Below, piece after piece: positions 44,860-54,800 of a stretch of 64,000 nt of DNA (position 1 is its first letter; each line of letters opens with the position of its first letter). Source of the DNA: Aquanectria penicillioides (lineage: Eukaryota > Ascomycota > Sordariomycetes > Hypocreales > Nectriaceae); the NCBI GenBank assembly GCA_003415625.1, contig PYIU01000001.1, positions 3,100,746 through 3,164,745 of the forward strand. Direction: 5' to 3'. Both the position numbers and the translations under genes were made by a program. Below the pieces are notes generated by a model that was not told the origin of the DNA, ran no database searches, and worked only from the letters and a program-made list of their open reading frames with translations.

Positions 44860-45949
44860 CCTGGCATGGCCTGCCCTGCAACTCTCCCATTTTCTAACAT
44901 TTTGTAACAACGGTGCGGCAGCGTCCGACCGATGTGTTATATACGGATATGTGACACTCCAGTGACCGCTGCTTCGGTCTCGGGCTGTGCGAGCGAGAAT
45001 CGAACTTGTGGATTTGGGTTGCGTTCAGCAACTTGTTATAAAACATGGCCGCAGGACTGCTTATTGCACAGCAACGCTGCATCTACGGTTGCCCAGCCCT
45101 GTACAATACAGATGATCTCATCCAAGGTAGTGATGGGTTTGCGAAGAATGGTTTTAGTGGACCATCTGCAGTGCCTATTGAAATGGTGATAGGCACCTGT
45201 AGATTTACGTGCGACAACGCGGTGGCAGAAGCATTGTGGCGTGCAGCCGTGGCTGTCGTCACCACTAACTTGTAATGGCGAGAATTGACATGTGTAGATG
45301 GTTCGCTGCATAGGAAGAGACATCGTCGGTGCAATGCGAGCGAGCGTAAATGCCTTGCATGCGATCTAACTTCTAGTAGAGTGTCGTTCAAGACGCTCCT
45401 CATTTTGGCCTTCACCTCCCTGGTTGTGGAGTTAGAACTATTTAAGGTACTACGTGGTAGCTTCGAATGGAATTACACCGTCCTCTCCCTGTGCCTGAGG
45501 GAATTGGAAGTTCTGGAATCCAACACCGCATACTACTTCCTGTTGGTTAAGGCTCATTTTCTGGAACTGGCTGGGCTATCCCTGGATCGTTCTACTTCCT
45601 GAGCTCTAATTATTTTCCCAAGAGCCTACGTCAACACCCCTGCGCCCTACCCATGATTCGGCCACAGCAAGCAAGCTAGACAGCGAAAGCACTCGTCTAG
45701 ACTTCAAGATGCCATCAACGGGCACTAAGCTCTCGCTCAATACCTAGGGTTTCTAGCTGTAAAAAGCTGCCGGTCAGTGTTAGGAACAAGGCTACCATAA
45801 CTGTGGCTTCTCCGTGAGTCTTTGTTTTTCTCCTTACTATCCTTAACCTCCCGCCAAGACTGAATTGGCCCTCTTGAACGTCAGTATTTTAGACTAACAT
45901 CAGATGATTGTCAAATATAGTCCGAGCTAGAATGGTGCTGAGTTCACCA
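44860..45949. other. Spacer with a repeated segment
   Basis: TTTGTAACAACGGTGCGGCA through GATATGTGACACTC (about 44,900-44,960) recurs with few changes at 47,229-47,290. Otherwise no gene recognised; a 105-codon frame at 45,285-45,602 resembles nothing I know. Confidence 0.45.
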
Positions 45950-46620
45950 CAGTAGATACTGACCAGCGAAATCATGTCCAACCTCTAATCAATTCCAGTG
46001 ACCCAAATATAGATCAGAGGTAAGTATTAATTTTTAGCCTTTCAGATCGAACTTTTGCATTGACTTAACATCACAGGTTTATTGGAATGACTGGAGGCTA
46101 AATATTTCACCAAATGATGAGACAGGGAGTGAAGAATATCTATAAGAAAAGGCAGCCCAAACATCCTCGGGGCTTTTTTTAACCTAAAGGATCATCTTCT
46201 GACAAGATTTCGCCGTCGGCTATCCTGGAGGGGCAATCTTGCCCGTTTTTGACGCCATCTACAGTTCTAGAGATTTTCGCTTTATCCTTCCCAAGCACAA
46301 ACAATATACTGGTAATATAGCGGAAGGGTATGCGCAAACCTCAGGAAAATCCGGGGTTGTGCGTAGCACCTCCGGCCCAAAAGCCACCAACGTCATTACC
46401 CCAATGCAGGATGCCCTGTCGGATGTGCCTCCAATGGTTATATTCTGCGGCCAGGTTCCAACCACCGCGATCGGAACCGACGCTTTTCAAGAAGCTAATG
46501 TCATTGGCATCTCTCGGTCTTGCACAAAATGGAACATGATTGTGAAGACCGTCGCTGAATTGCCTCAAAGGATCAATGAGGCCTTTGAAATTGCTACTAC
46601 GTAGCGGTAGACTTGGCTCT

Positions 46621-46712
46621 TGTTGAATTGGAGACCTATGGTCTAGAATAGCTGCAGTACTGTTACATAAGTAAGGCGACCTTACACTTTTGCCGCAGTG
46701 CGCTATTCAACA
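46621..46712 (+). mobile_element. 92-bp element, family D, copy 1
   Basis: TGTTGAATTGGAGACC to GCGCTATTCAACA, with 8-bp perfect inverted tips (TGTTGAAT/ATTCAACA) and a perfect 5-bp duplication GCTCT (46616-46620 and 46713-46717). Inserted in the acetolactate synthase relic just before 'VDLPKDV'. Confidence 0.88.
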
Positions 46713-46944
46713 GCTCTCTCTTTGTGGATTTACCTAAAGATGTCATGGCCGGTGCGTTGAGAAGGGCCATTTCACCCAGATGAAATATCCCCGCGATATC
46801 CAGCTCGGCATCGCCTGCGCTCTGGAAAGCAATTCAAAAAGAGCTGGCTAGCTCCAGTTCCCGAGTGGCAGACCTAATCAATCGTGCGAAGAAACCCGTC
46901 ATTTTTGCTGGATAAGGTGTCATAGTATCTAATAACGGCCCCGA

Positions 46945-47900
46945 GCGAGCTGCTTAGATCGCACATTAAGTCGGAGGGGGAGGAAGCGGCTACCCCTTAG
47001 AAGCGGCTACCCCCTGTTAGATGGTTTGTGCAAAAATTGGCAAAATTGTAAATACCCTCTATAATTATAGTGCATACCCACTATGGTTATAGTGGCAACT
47101 CACTATATTTATAGAGAATATCCCCTATAATTTACATGTTTAGAAAAGCTTTCTATTTATAATATATAACTATAGCTAGAGAGGAACCTCACTATCCTAT
47201 AGAGCATAGTCACTATATGTATAGGGCATTATGTAACAACGGTACGGCAGCGCCCGACCGGTGCGTCATATACGGATATGTGACACTCAGTAATCGTGGC
47301 GACTGCGATTACTGCTGGATCTTTTGCCGTAGCGGCGACTGGTCTATTGTGCAAAGGGGTATGTCACCTGTCTCTGTTACACATTATGTACCCATAAAAA
47401 TATAATATAAAATGCTCCTATAAGTACAAGTGTTGGTTCCTTTACATCGTGATGAAGATGTCACGGAGGATGCCGGAGTCCGGTTTCATAGGTGTTAGAG
47501 ATACAGGCTTATCTCAGAGGGATGTGAAACAGGCTCTTCTATAAGGAAGATGCCTTCAACCCTTCCTCTAGAGGAAGGAGGGATAGAGATGAATTGAACA
47601 CAATAAAACCACTGCATGCAGTAACCCCCGCCTACCGACAACAAGATATATAATAAATTTTGATATTATAATAGTTATAACTATATTTACTACTAGATTA
47701 AAAATACTGAAAATGTTCCTTTAAGATATATTCAATAGTTATAATGGAGATATACTATAAATATAGTGGAGATATACTATAAATATAGTGAGGACTCCCT
47801 ATAAAATATAGTGGGTATGTACTATAATTATAGGGGATATTTTCATTTTATACCTTTTTGCATTTTAGATTTTTTGCATTTGCACTGTTGCGGAGAGTAG
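46945..47900. repeat. AT-rich palindromic insertion in the acetolactate synthase relic
   Basis: Host coding sequence stops after 'GVIVSNNGPE' and resumes near 47,905 ('VRELVDKV'). Between them lie many short inverted words such as CTATAATTATAG and ACTATATTTATAG, with matching subterminal segments (CATACCCACTAT at about 47,072 and its complement near 47,805). Boundaries are approximate. Confidence 0.6.
47433..47644 (+). mobile_element. Solo-LTR-like segment within the AT-rich insertion
   Basis: TGTTGGTTCCTTTACATCGT at the left and CCGACAACA at the right. Its first about 75 bp match, in reverse complement, the right end of 21548-21857. No 5-bp duplication was found. Confidence 0.5.
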
Positions 47901-47939
47901 CTAATATGCGACCGTAAGGGAGCTTGTAGACAAGGTATG

Positions 47940-48031
47940 TGTTGAATAGCGCACTGCGGCAAAAGTGTAAGGTCGCCTTACTTATGTAACAGTACAATAG
48001 CTATTCTAGACCATAGGTCTCCAATTCAACA
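47940..48031 (-). mobile_element. 92-bp element, family D, copy 2
   Basis: Reverse complement of copy 1 with few differences, ends TGTTGAAT/ATTCAACA, perfect 5-bp duplication GTATG (47935-47939 and 48032-48036). Inserted in the acetolactate synthase relic within 'VDKV|CIPVATT'. Confidence 0.88.
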
Positions 48032-49096
48032 GTATGCATTCCTGTTGCCACTACACTTCCGGGATTGGGCGCATTTCATGAGCTCACGAGAAATCTCTCC
48101 ACATGCTTGGCATGCACAGGGCTGGATACCCAAACATGGCCATTCAAGAAGCAGACGTCATTATCGCGCTTGGTGGTCGATTTGATGATCGTGTCACGGG
48201 CGCGATTCAAAAGTTTCCGCTAGCAGCGCGCAAGGCGGCTCGTGAGGGCATCGTGCACTTCGAGATCATGCCCAAAAGCATCAACAAGGTTGTCCAGGCG
48301 ACTGAGGCCGTCGAGGGCGACGTCGCCCAAAACCTTGCCCATCTAATTCCTCAAATTGAGAGCAAGATAATGACGGAACGGAAATCGTGGTTTGGTCAAA
48401 TCAAGGTCGGAGGGCCTAGTGGCTATTAGACGCCTATGAGAGATCCGGACTGATCAAGCCCCAGGCTCTGATCGAAGAGCTAAGCGACCTTACAGCTAAT
48501 CGGACGCAAGACACAGTGATCACCACGGGTGTTGGCCAGCATCAGATGTGGGCCGCCCAACATTTTCGATGGCGAGACCTAAGAACTATGGTCAAATCAG
48601 GCGAGTTGGGGACCATGGGTTTTGATCTGCCCGCTGCCATCGGTGCCAAGGTCGTGAAGCCGGAAGCGCCTGTCATTGACATTGACGGCGATGCCTCGTT
48701 TAACATGACTCTTATGGAACTTTCCACCGCGGCCCAATTTAACATTGGCGTTAAGGTCATCGTTTTGAACAACGAAGAGCAAGGCATGGTCACACAGTGG
48801 CAGTACCTCTTCTATAGGGACCGATTCTCGCCCACTCACCTTCTGAACCCGGACTTTGTCAAGGTCGTCACAGACAGGAAAGTCTTAGTGCTACTGATGG
48901 TGTTGGCCGGTGTGGCTCTTTCTGAGTTTCTTACATGGGATCCGAAAAAGGATGAGGAGCGACGCGAGACTATGAAGGTAAGGACAGGCGGATTGAATGG
49001 ATGGAATTGCTTTGGCCCACGCTGGCACTTGTTGGTGGAAGGGACACTGGCCAAAACACCCCCCACCTAGAAGGGTATAGGGTAAGCAGATTCGGC

Positions 49097-49370
49097 TGTG
49101 AGACCACATGATTTTTGAGCGACGCAAACCGCAAACATTGCGCTTATTGAAACCAATAGGCGAGATCTAGCAAGCAGCAAACGTTATGCTGCTCATGGAA
49201 ATGCTAAGCGAAGGATTGAATGGTTCAAAATATGTACGATGGTTTCCCATAGTCTATTGTTTTAGTTCTTGCCCTTCATCACAGAATTGATCAGTTAGCT
49301 CGCATAGAGTAATTGAAGTCATTTTTCCCTGGTCGCTCACTCAATGCTCTATGCCTTGTAGCTTTCTACA
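49097..49370 (+). mobile_element. Family B element, first of a tandem pair
   Basis: TGTGAGACCACATG to CTTTCTACA, flanked by TCGGC on both sides (49092-49096 and 49371-49375). Confidence 0.88.
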
Positions 49371-49375
49371 TCGGC

Positions 49376-49648
49376 TGTTGAACCATATACTTTTGAGCGA
49401 CGCAAACTGCAAACATTGCGCTTATTGAAACCAATAGGCGAGATCTAGCAAGCAACAAACATTATGTTGTTCATGGAAATGCTAAGCGAAGGATTAGCTT
49501 GTTCAAAAGATGTACGATAGTTTTCTATAGTCCATTGTTTTAGTTCTTGCTCTTTGTCACAGAATTGATCAGTTAGCTCGCATAGAGTAATCGAAGTCAT
49601 TTTTGCTTGGTCACTCACTCAATGCTCTATGCCTTGTAGCTTTCTACA
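49376..49648 (+). mobile_element. Family B element, second of a tandem pair
   Basis: TGTTGAACCATATAC to CTTTCTACA, flanked by TCGGC on both sides (49371-49375 and 49649-49653). It differs from its neighbour at many positions and resembles the copy at 44586 more, so the pair is not a simple tandem duplication. Confidence 0.88.
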
Positions 49649-49726
49649 TCGGCGACGACCGAATAGCCTTTCCAAGCAGTTGCGAACAACTTGGGAGAGT
49701 GTTAGAGCATTTGATCAGAAGCTCTG

Positions 49727-49858
49727 TGTAAGGATAGCACTGGCGCATGACGCCAGGCCCTTATATACAGTTGTGTGGCACAATTCCGGCACGTTGTGCC
49801 TGAATTGCTTGATCTTTTGGTCTATTGGCCGAGTGGGCATGCCACCCCATTCGTCACA
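49727..49858 (+). mobile_element. 132-bp element, family E
   Basis: TGTAAGGATAGC to TTCGTCACA with a perfect 5-bp duplication CTCTG (49722-49726 and 49859-49863). The homologous G fragment at 44.4 kb lacks it, giving an empty-site control. Confidence 0.88.
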
Positions 49859-50230
49859 CTCTGAGGTGTCACTTAAAGAAAAAGAAGAAAGGAATATAAA
49901 GCGGAAAATCATAAATAAAGGAATGTTATAGGGGGCTGCACCGGGACTTCAATAGAGTCCAAATGCAAGGAATTCAGAATTTTAACAATAAAAATTGGTT
50001 GGAGAAAACTGCCTGTTCATTTCCTATATCTCTGTGGTCCCTTTTATCTTCCTTGACCTCCCTGATAACAGGTTGATCCACATTACCCTAGATCATCAAC
50101 TCAGCACCTAAAAGAATGAGGGGCCAAGCCGATTTGATGACATGGAAGATCTTTGTTGGACTATAACCCACAGCCCGAGGCAGTCGTAAACATTCGCAAT
50201 GTAACACCGGAACCAACAGTCATGTGATGA

Positions 50231-50421
50231 CCAGGGCTTCCAACAAGTCAAGTCAAGTTGGACTTCAAGTATGCAAAGCAAAAAAAACCGCAATGTGATT
50301 TGGTAAATACGATGTAGACACGGGTGTTTTCTTTTTTTATCGCTTTTACCAAATCACATTGCGGTTTTTTTTGCTTTGCATACTTGAAATCCAACTTGAC
50401 TTGACTTGTTGGAAGCCCTGG
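50231..50421. repeat. Near-perfect 77-bp-arm hairpin, hAT-MITE-like
   Basis: Arm 50,231-50,307 (CCAGGGCTTCCAACAAGTCA...) pairs with 50,345-50,421 (...GGAAGCCCTGG) with one mismatch, around a loop of about 37 nt. The CAGGG tip is typical of hAT elements, but no 8-bp duplication is seen. A transcript would fold into a long hairpin. It lies about 1.5 kb upstream of the NRPS. Confidence 0.85.
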
Positions 50422-51897
50422 CACTGATGAGTGGGTCACACCCACCTTTAGCCGCACTTTAGCCGAGGGTACATCCTCTTTTCGCCACAGAGGCGCAAGT
50501 GACTGAAGCCCTTCAAGCTTCAGTCTTGGAATACAGAGACTGGTACCCTATTGGCCTACCTAGCTGCACCTACCATACGTGACTATTGTTACACGCAAAA
50601 TCTGTTAGGATATACATGTATTAATGCTAGGCTACCTTAGAAATAGATAAAAAAAATGGATTTGCAATTACAATTACTGATAATATCACGAGCTCAATAC
50701 CCATCTTGGGTTACCCCTCTGAGGAGTTATGTTCGGCGTGTCACCCCAGACCACTCAGCACAGAGCATCAAGTGCCAGATGATTGGCCTGACTACACCGA
50801 ATTTGCCTCTCCTGTTGATGTGTATATTTAAAATGCTTGCTTTACCATGAGATGTGGAGATAATTGATCAGGCCACGATTCTCATGGGCGGTCTGAAAGT
50901 GGCTGGAACAAGGGATTGTAGGATGTAAAAACTCAAATCGTGTGACGATGATAGACTTTCTCGTCATGGTTGGCACTCCTGCACACACCATGGTGTTTGG
51001 TGGTACAAGATGACACTCTACTTTGCTGACACTACACTCCGCCTCGTTACAATTGGGCGATGCTGCCATTTCTCCTGGCTGCGCGGCCACGAATCCCGCG
51101 TGGGTTTGTTTAGACACGCTGACACTTGAGACAGATCTTTGCCGTGCCTGACTGTCTAGCTCTGGTCTGGGGGCCCCTAATAAATCCCATGGTGGCTCAG
51201 CCCAGCAGCGGTGTGCAGTGGCATAGATAAGCTGGCACACCCGGTTCGGCCTCGGCCTTTATTACGGGTGCATCCTTTCATTTGCCACTCGAGCACATGG
51301 CAGTGAGATCTGCTGTGCCGACTATACGTAAAGTGGAGATATGCGGGGATTTGTCAACCGTTCGATGGATCCTAGCCTTACGTGATGTGCTTTAGATAGC
51401 AGTTCCTGCATGACGCGATGGAGCCTCTACCGAAGCCAGCCCTAGAACCCTTGTTGGCAAGGGTCATGCTAAGACCGACTGGGGTCGAGCAGATCGCTTG
51501 CTCTGGCCGTCCAACGTTACAACGGCAGCGGCATCGCATCGGCTCTCCAACCTTCAGCTTGTAATCTGGAAGGCTATTTGCAAATCCACGACAGAAGGCA
51601 TCGACGACTGCAACAGCTTTGCCATGAACTTGCATACCTAGGTGACTATCATAACCTGTATTTTGAGCTAATCAACCGTTTTGTCTAGTTGCAGCGCGCC
51701 ACATCTAAATACGTACCAAGCGACTAAACTATCATTTCTGTCATCATCGCAAATCTAGCTATCCTTCCGATCGACAGAACGGGCACGAATTGTTAACCGC
51801 CCTCCCAAGCACGACTCACCTCACGAACCATTCTTACCTTCAATCACCCGTACACCTAGAATACCCTTCAATACTGAACCCTTTTGCGATAGACAAG
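50422..51897. other. NRPS upstream region
   Basis: No recognised gene. Reverse frames of 132 codons (50,842-51,240) and 85 codons (51,378-51,635) have no family resemblance and lack support. The last few hundred bases should hold the NRPS promoter; no specific motif is called. Confidence 0.45.
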
Positions 51898-54800
51898 ATG
51901 TTTGAATACGAGAGCCCACCGATTTCCGACGACAGCCAATCTGAAGATGAAAGGGAAGACTGCATCCTCTCAGACGTGGAATTGGAAACACCAATCGCTA
52001 ACACGCCAAAGCAGTGATCAGCTGTTCGATAGCTCCGACGAAGAAGAGGAGACTCCGCTCGGTTTGTTGTCGCTGACCGGCGGCTGGGACCTGGAACAAG
52101 CGACAGAATTCAACGGCGAACCGCCCAAAGTGATCCGGTCCTGCGTACACCAACTTGTCGAGGGTCAGGCGCAAAACTTGCCCGACGCCATCGCCATCCA
52201 CGCTTGGGACGGCGAGTTGACATATTTTCAGCTTGATTGCGCCGCTAACAGGCTGAGTCTTCATTTGGTGGAATCCGCGGGCATTCGGGCGGGAGACCTC
52301 GTGCATGTTTGCTTCGAGAAGTCCGCCTGGTTCTTCGTGGCTATTCTGGCTATTAACAAAGCTGGAGCAGCCTGGATCCCATTGGATCCCTCACATCCTG
52401 CCCAGCGACAGCAACAGATTGTGCAGCAAACTCGCGCCCGCCTGGCTCTAACGTCGCCGGCCAACGTCGATAAGTGCGCCAATCTTGTAAAAGAGGTGAT
52501 GCAGGTGACGCCCGCCTTGGACAAGGAGCTGATCGACAAATTCGGAATCGCTCCTCCTGCACCCGAAACAGATGTTACCCCAGACCACGCCGCCTATGTG
52601 CTATTCACCTCCGGCAGCACAGGCACCCCCAAGGGCTTCGTAATGGAGCATGGCTCCGTGTGTACCAGCCAAACCGCTATCAGTGAGAGGCTCAGACTCA
52701 CCTCTGAAGTGAGGATACTTCAGTTCGCCTCCTTTGTTTTTGACCTGTGCATTGGCGAGATTATCGCTCCTTTAATTACTGGAGCTACGCTATGTATTCC
52801 ATCCGAGGATACGCGACTCAGCGGCCTCAAAGACTTTATTCGCGATATGGAGGTGAATTGGGCCTTCCTGACCCCAGCATTTGCGCGAACTCTGAAACCA
52901 GAAGAAGTTCCTGGGCTCGAGCTCCTCCTACTGGCTGGTGAGGCTGTTGGCCGAGATGTCTTTGAAACTTGGGTTGGAAAGGTGCGATTTATCAACGGAT
53001 GGGGCCCCGCAGAGACTTGTGTGTTTAGCACATTGCACGAGTGGCAATCGTTGGATGAGTCGCCTATGACTGTCGGCCGGCCCGTCGGAGGGTTCTGTTG
53101 GATCGTCAACCCTGAAGACGTTAATAAGTTGGCTCCCACCGGATGCGTTGGCGAGGTGGTGATTCAGGGCCCTACTCTATTGCGAGAGTACTTGGCCGAT
53201 CCAGTTAAGACTAAAGTAGCTATGGTGACCACACTCCCGCCATGGGCGCCACAACAAACCTCACCATATTGGGATCGATTTTTCAAGTCTGGAGATTTGT
53301 GTTTCTACAATGCGGATGGAACTATTGAGTTTGTCAGTCGAAAGGACACTCAAGTCAAGATCCGCGGACTTCGAGTAGAGCTGGGCGAGGTTGAGCACCA
53401 CCTGCGCACAGCACTGCCCGGAGTCAAACAAGTTGTGGTGGATGTTTTCAAGGGAGATGCCGGAACCAACCTCGCAGCGTATTACTGCTTCAGCGACGAT
53501 ACAGAAACGACAGGCGCGGGCGTTGATCCTGACGCGGAGAGCGTCCTTTTCCCGCTCACAGAGGAATTGAGGGGACAGATGATGGATGCTATGAGCCAAC
53601 TGAGCGTGGCGCTCCCTAACTATATGGTCCCCACAATGTTCTTCCCTTGCCGACACATGCCATCAATCACATCTACAAAGCTAGACAGAGGTGGATTGAG
53701 TCGAATGGCTGCGACCCTTTCGCGAGAACTGCTAGCCGCATACTCGCTCGCAGACACCAAGAAAAGACCGCCAGCCACGCCCATGGAGGAGCGCGTGCAG
53801 GCGCTCTGGGCAACAGTGCTGAAAATCTCCACCGACTCCATTGGCCGAGATGACAGCTTTCTTCGAATTGGCGGTGACTCTATCACAGCTATTCAATTTG
53901 TCACAGCTGCTCGCGAGGCCCGACTCAAGATTTCGGTCAAGGACATCTTTGCTGATCCTCGACTCCTAGCTGTCGCCGCAAACATCACAGAAATCGGAGA
54001 AGGAGAAGTTTTCCATGTAGAGCCCTTTAAAATCCTGGCGCCTGGCGATGTCGACACAGTCAAGTCAATGGTGCGCGAGGAGTGCGCGCTGTTAGGCGAC
54101 GAGGATGTCGAGGATGCCTACCCTTGCACCAGTGTCCAGGAAGCGCTTATGGCACTCGCAGTCAAGCAGCCCGGATCTTACATTGCCAAATATGTCTATC
54201 GTATTCCCGAAAGTTCCGATACGGATAGATTTATGGCAGCTTGGAAAAAAACTCTCGAGATCTGTCAAAACCTGCGCACCAGAATCGTGGTCCGTGATGG
54301 AATCTCGGTCCAGGCCATTGTTCGTGAGGAACCTAAGTGGGAATCTACCGAAGGCATGGGGATACGTTCCTTTATGAAGACCACGAAATCAATGGAGATG
54401 CAGCATAGTTCACGACTATGTCGCTATGCTCTCGTCACAGAAAAGACCGGCGAGCGGTACTTTGTGTTAATTATTCACCATGCCGTCTTTGACGGATGGA
54501 GTTTGAATCTTGCGCTCGGCACGCTGTACGGCGCATATCGAGGAGAGGCTGTCCTCCCACTACAGCCATATTCTGGATTTATTAACTACACCAAGCAGCT
54601 CGACCAGACCGAGGCTGAACTGTTTTGGAGAGACCAGCTGGAGGGAGCGCAGCGAGCGACATTCCCAGGCACCGATATTACCGTCCACTCGAAACCGGTG
54701 AACCGATTGATGAAGACGAAGATTGCGTTGAACCTGCCGGCAGATTCTTCAATCACCAAGGCCACAATCCTCCGAGCCGCCTGGGCAATCGTGCTCGCGC

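Larger units (their letters stand above)
45950..49029 (+). pseudogene. Acetolactate synthase catalytic subunit (ILV2-type), destroyed by insertions, stops and deletion
   Basis: Recognisable pieces in order: 'TGG*IFHQMMRQGVKNI' after an intron-like GTAAGT...TCACAG (46021-46077), 'GYPGGAILPVFDAIYSS', 'VVRSTSGPKATNVITPMQDA', 'VDLPKDVMAGALRRAI', 'IALGGRFDDRVTGAIQKF', 'IVHFEIMPKSINKVVQATEA', 'VGQHQMWAAQHFRWR', 'VIDIDGDASFNMTL' (ThDP/Mg motif) and 'LNNEEQGMVTQWQ'. About 45 residues are missing between 'LNPDF' and 'VVTDRK'. Two family D elements, an AT-rich insertion of about 0.9 kb, several stops and frameshifts interrupt it, and family G begins at its 3' end. The enzyme makes acetolactate for Val, Leu and Ile. 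Being next to an NRPS, it may be the relic of a cluster-associated second copy. Confidence 0.88.
49030..50103 (+). mobile_element. Family G element with three nested insertions
   Basis: Starts TGTTGGTGGAAGGG, ends CATCAACTCA, flanks GCACT (49025-49029) and GCACC (50104-50108), a near-perfect 5-bp duplication. Removing the nested B, B and E copies and their duplications leaves about 380 bp, a plausible solo LTR. It ends the acetolactate synthase relic. A truncated left end occurs at 13609, and a reverse right part at 44182. Confidence 0.7.

Noticed and set aside
50842..51635. Reverse frames of 132 and 85 codons upstream of the NRPS as genes
   Set aside because: No recognised domains, no splice or start support; probably chance frames.
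51947..52021. ATG at 51947 as the NRPS start
   Set aside because: It stays in frame but gives a basic N-terminus; the spliced model joins two acidic stretches. Kept as an alternative.
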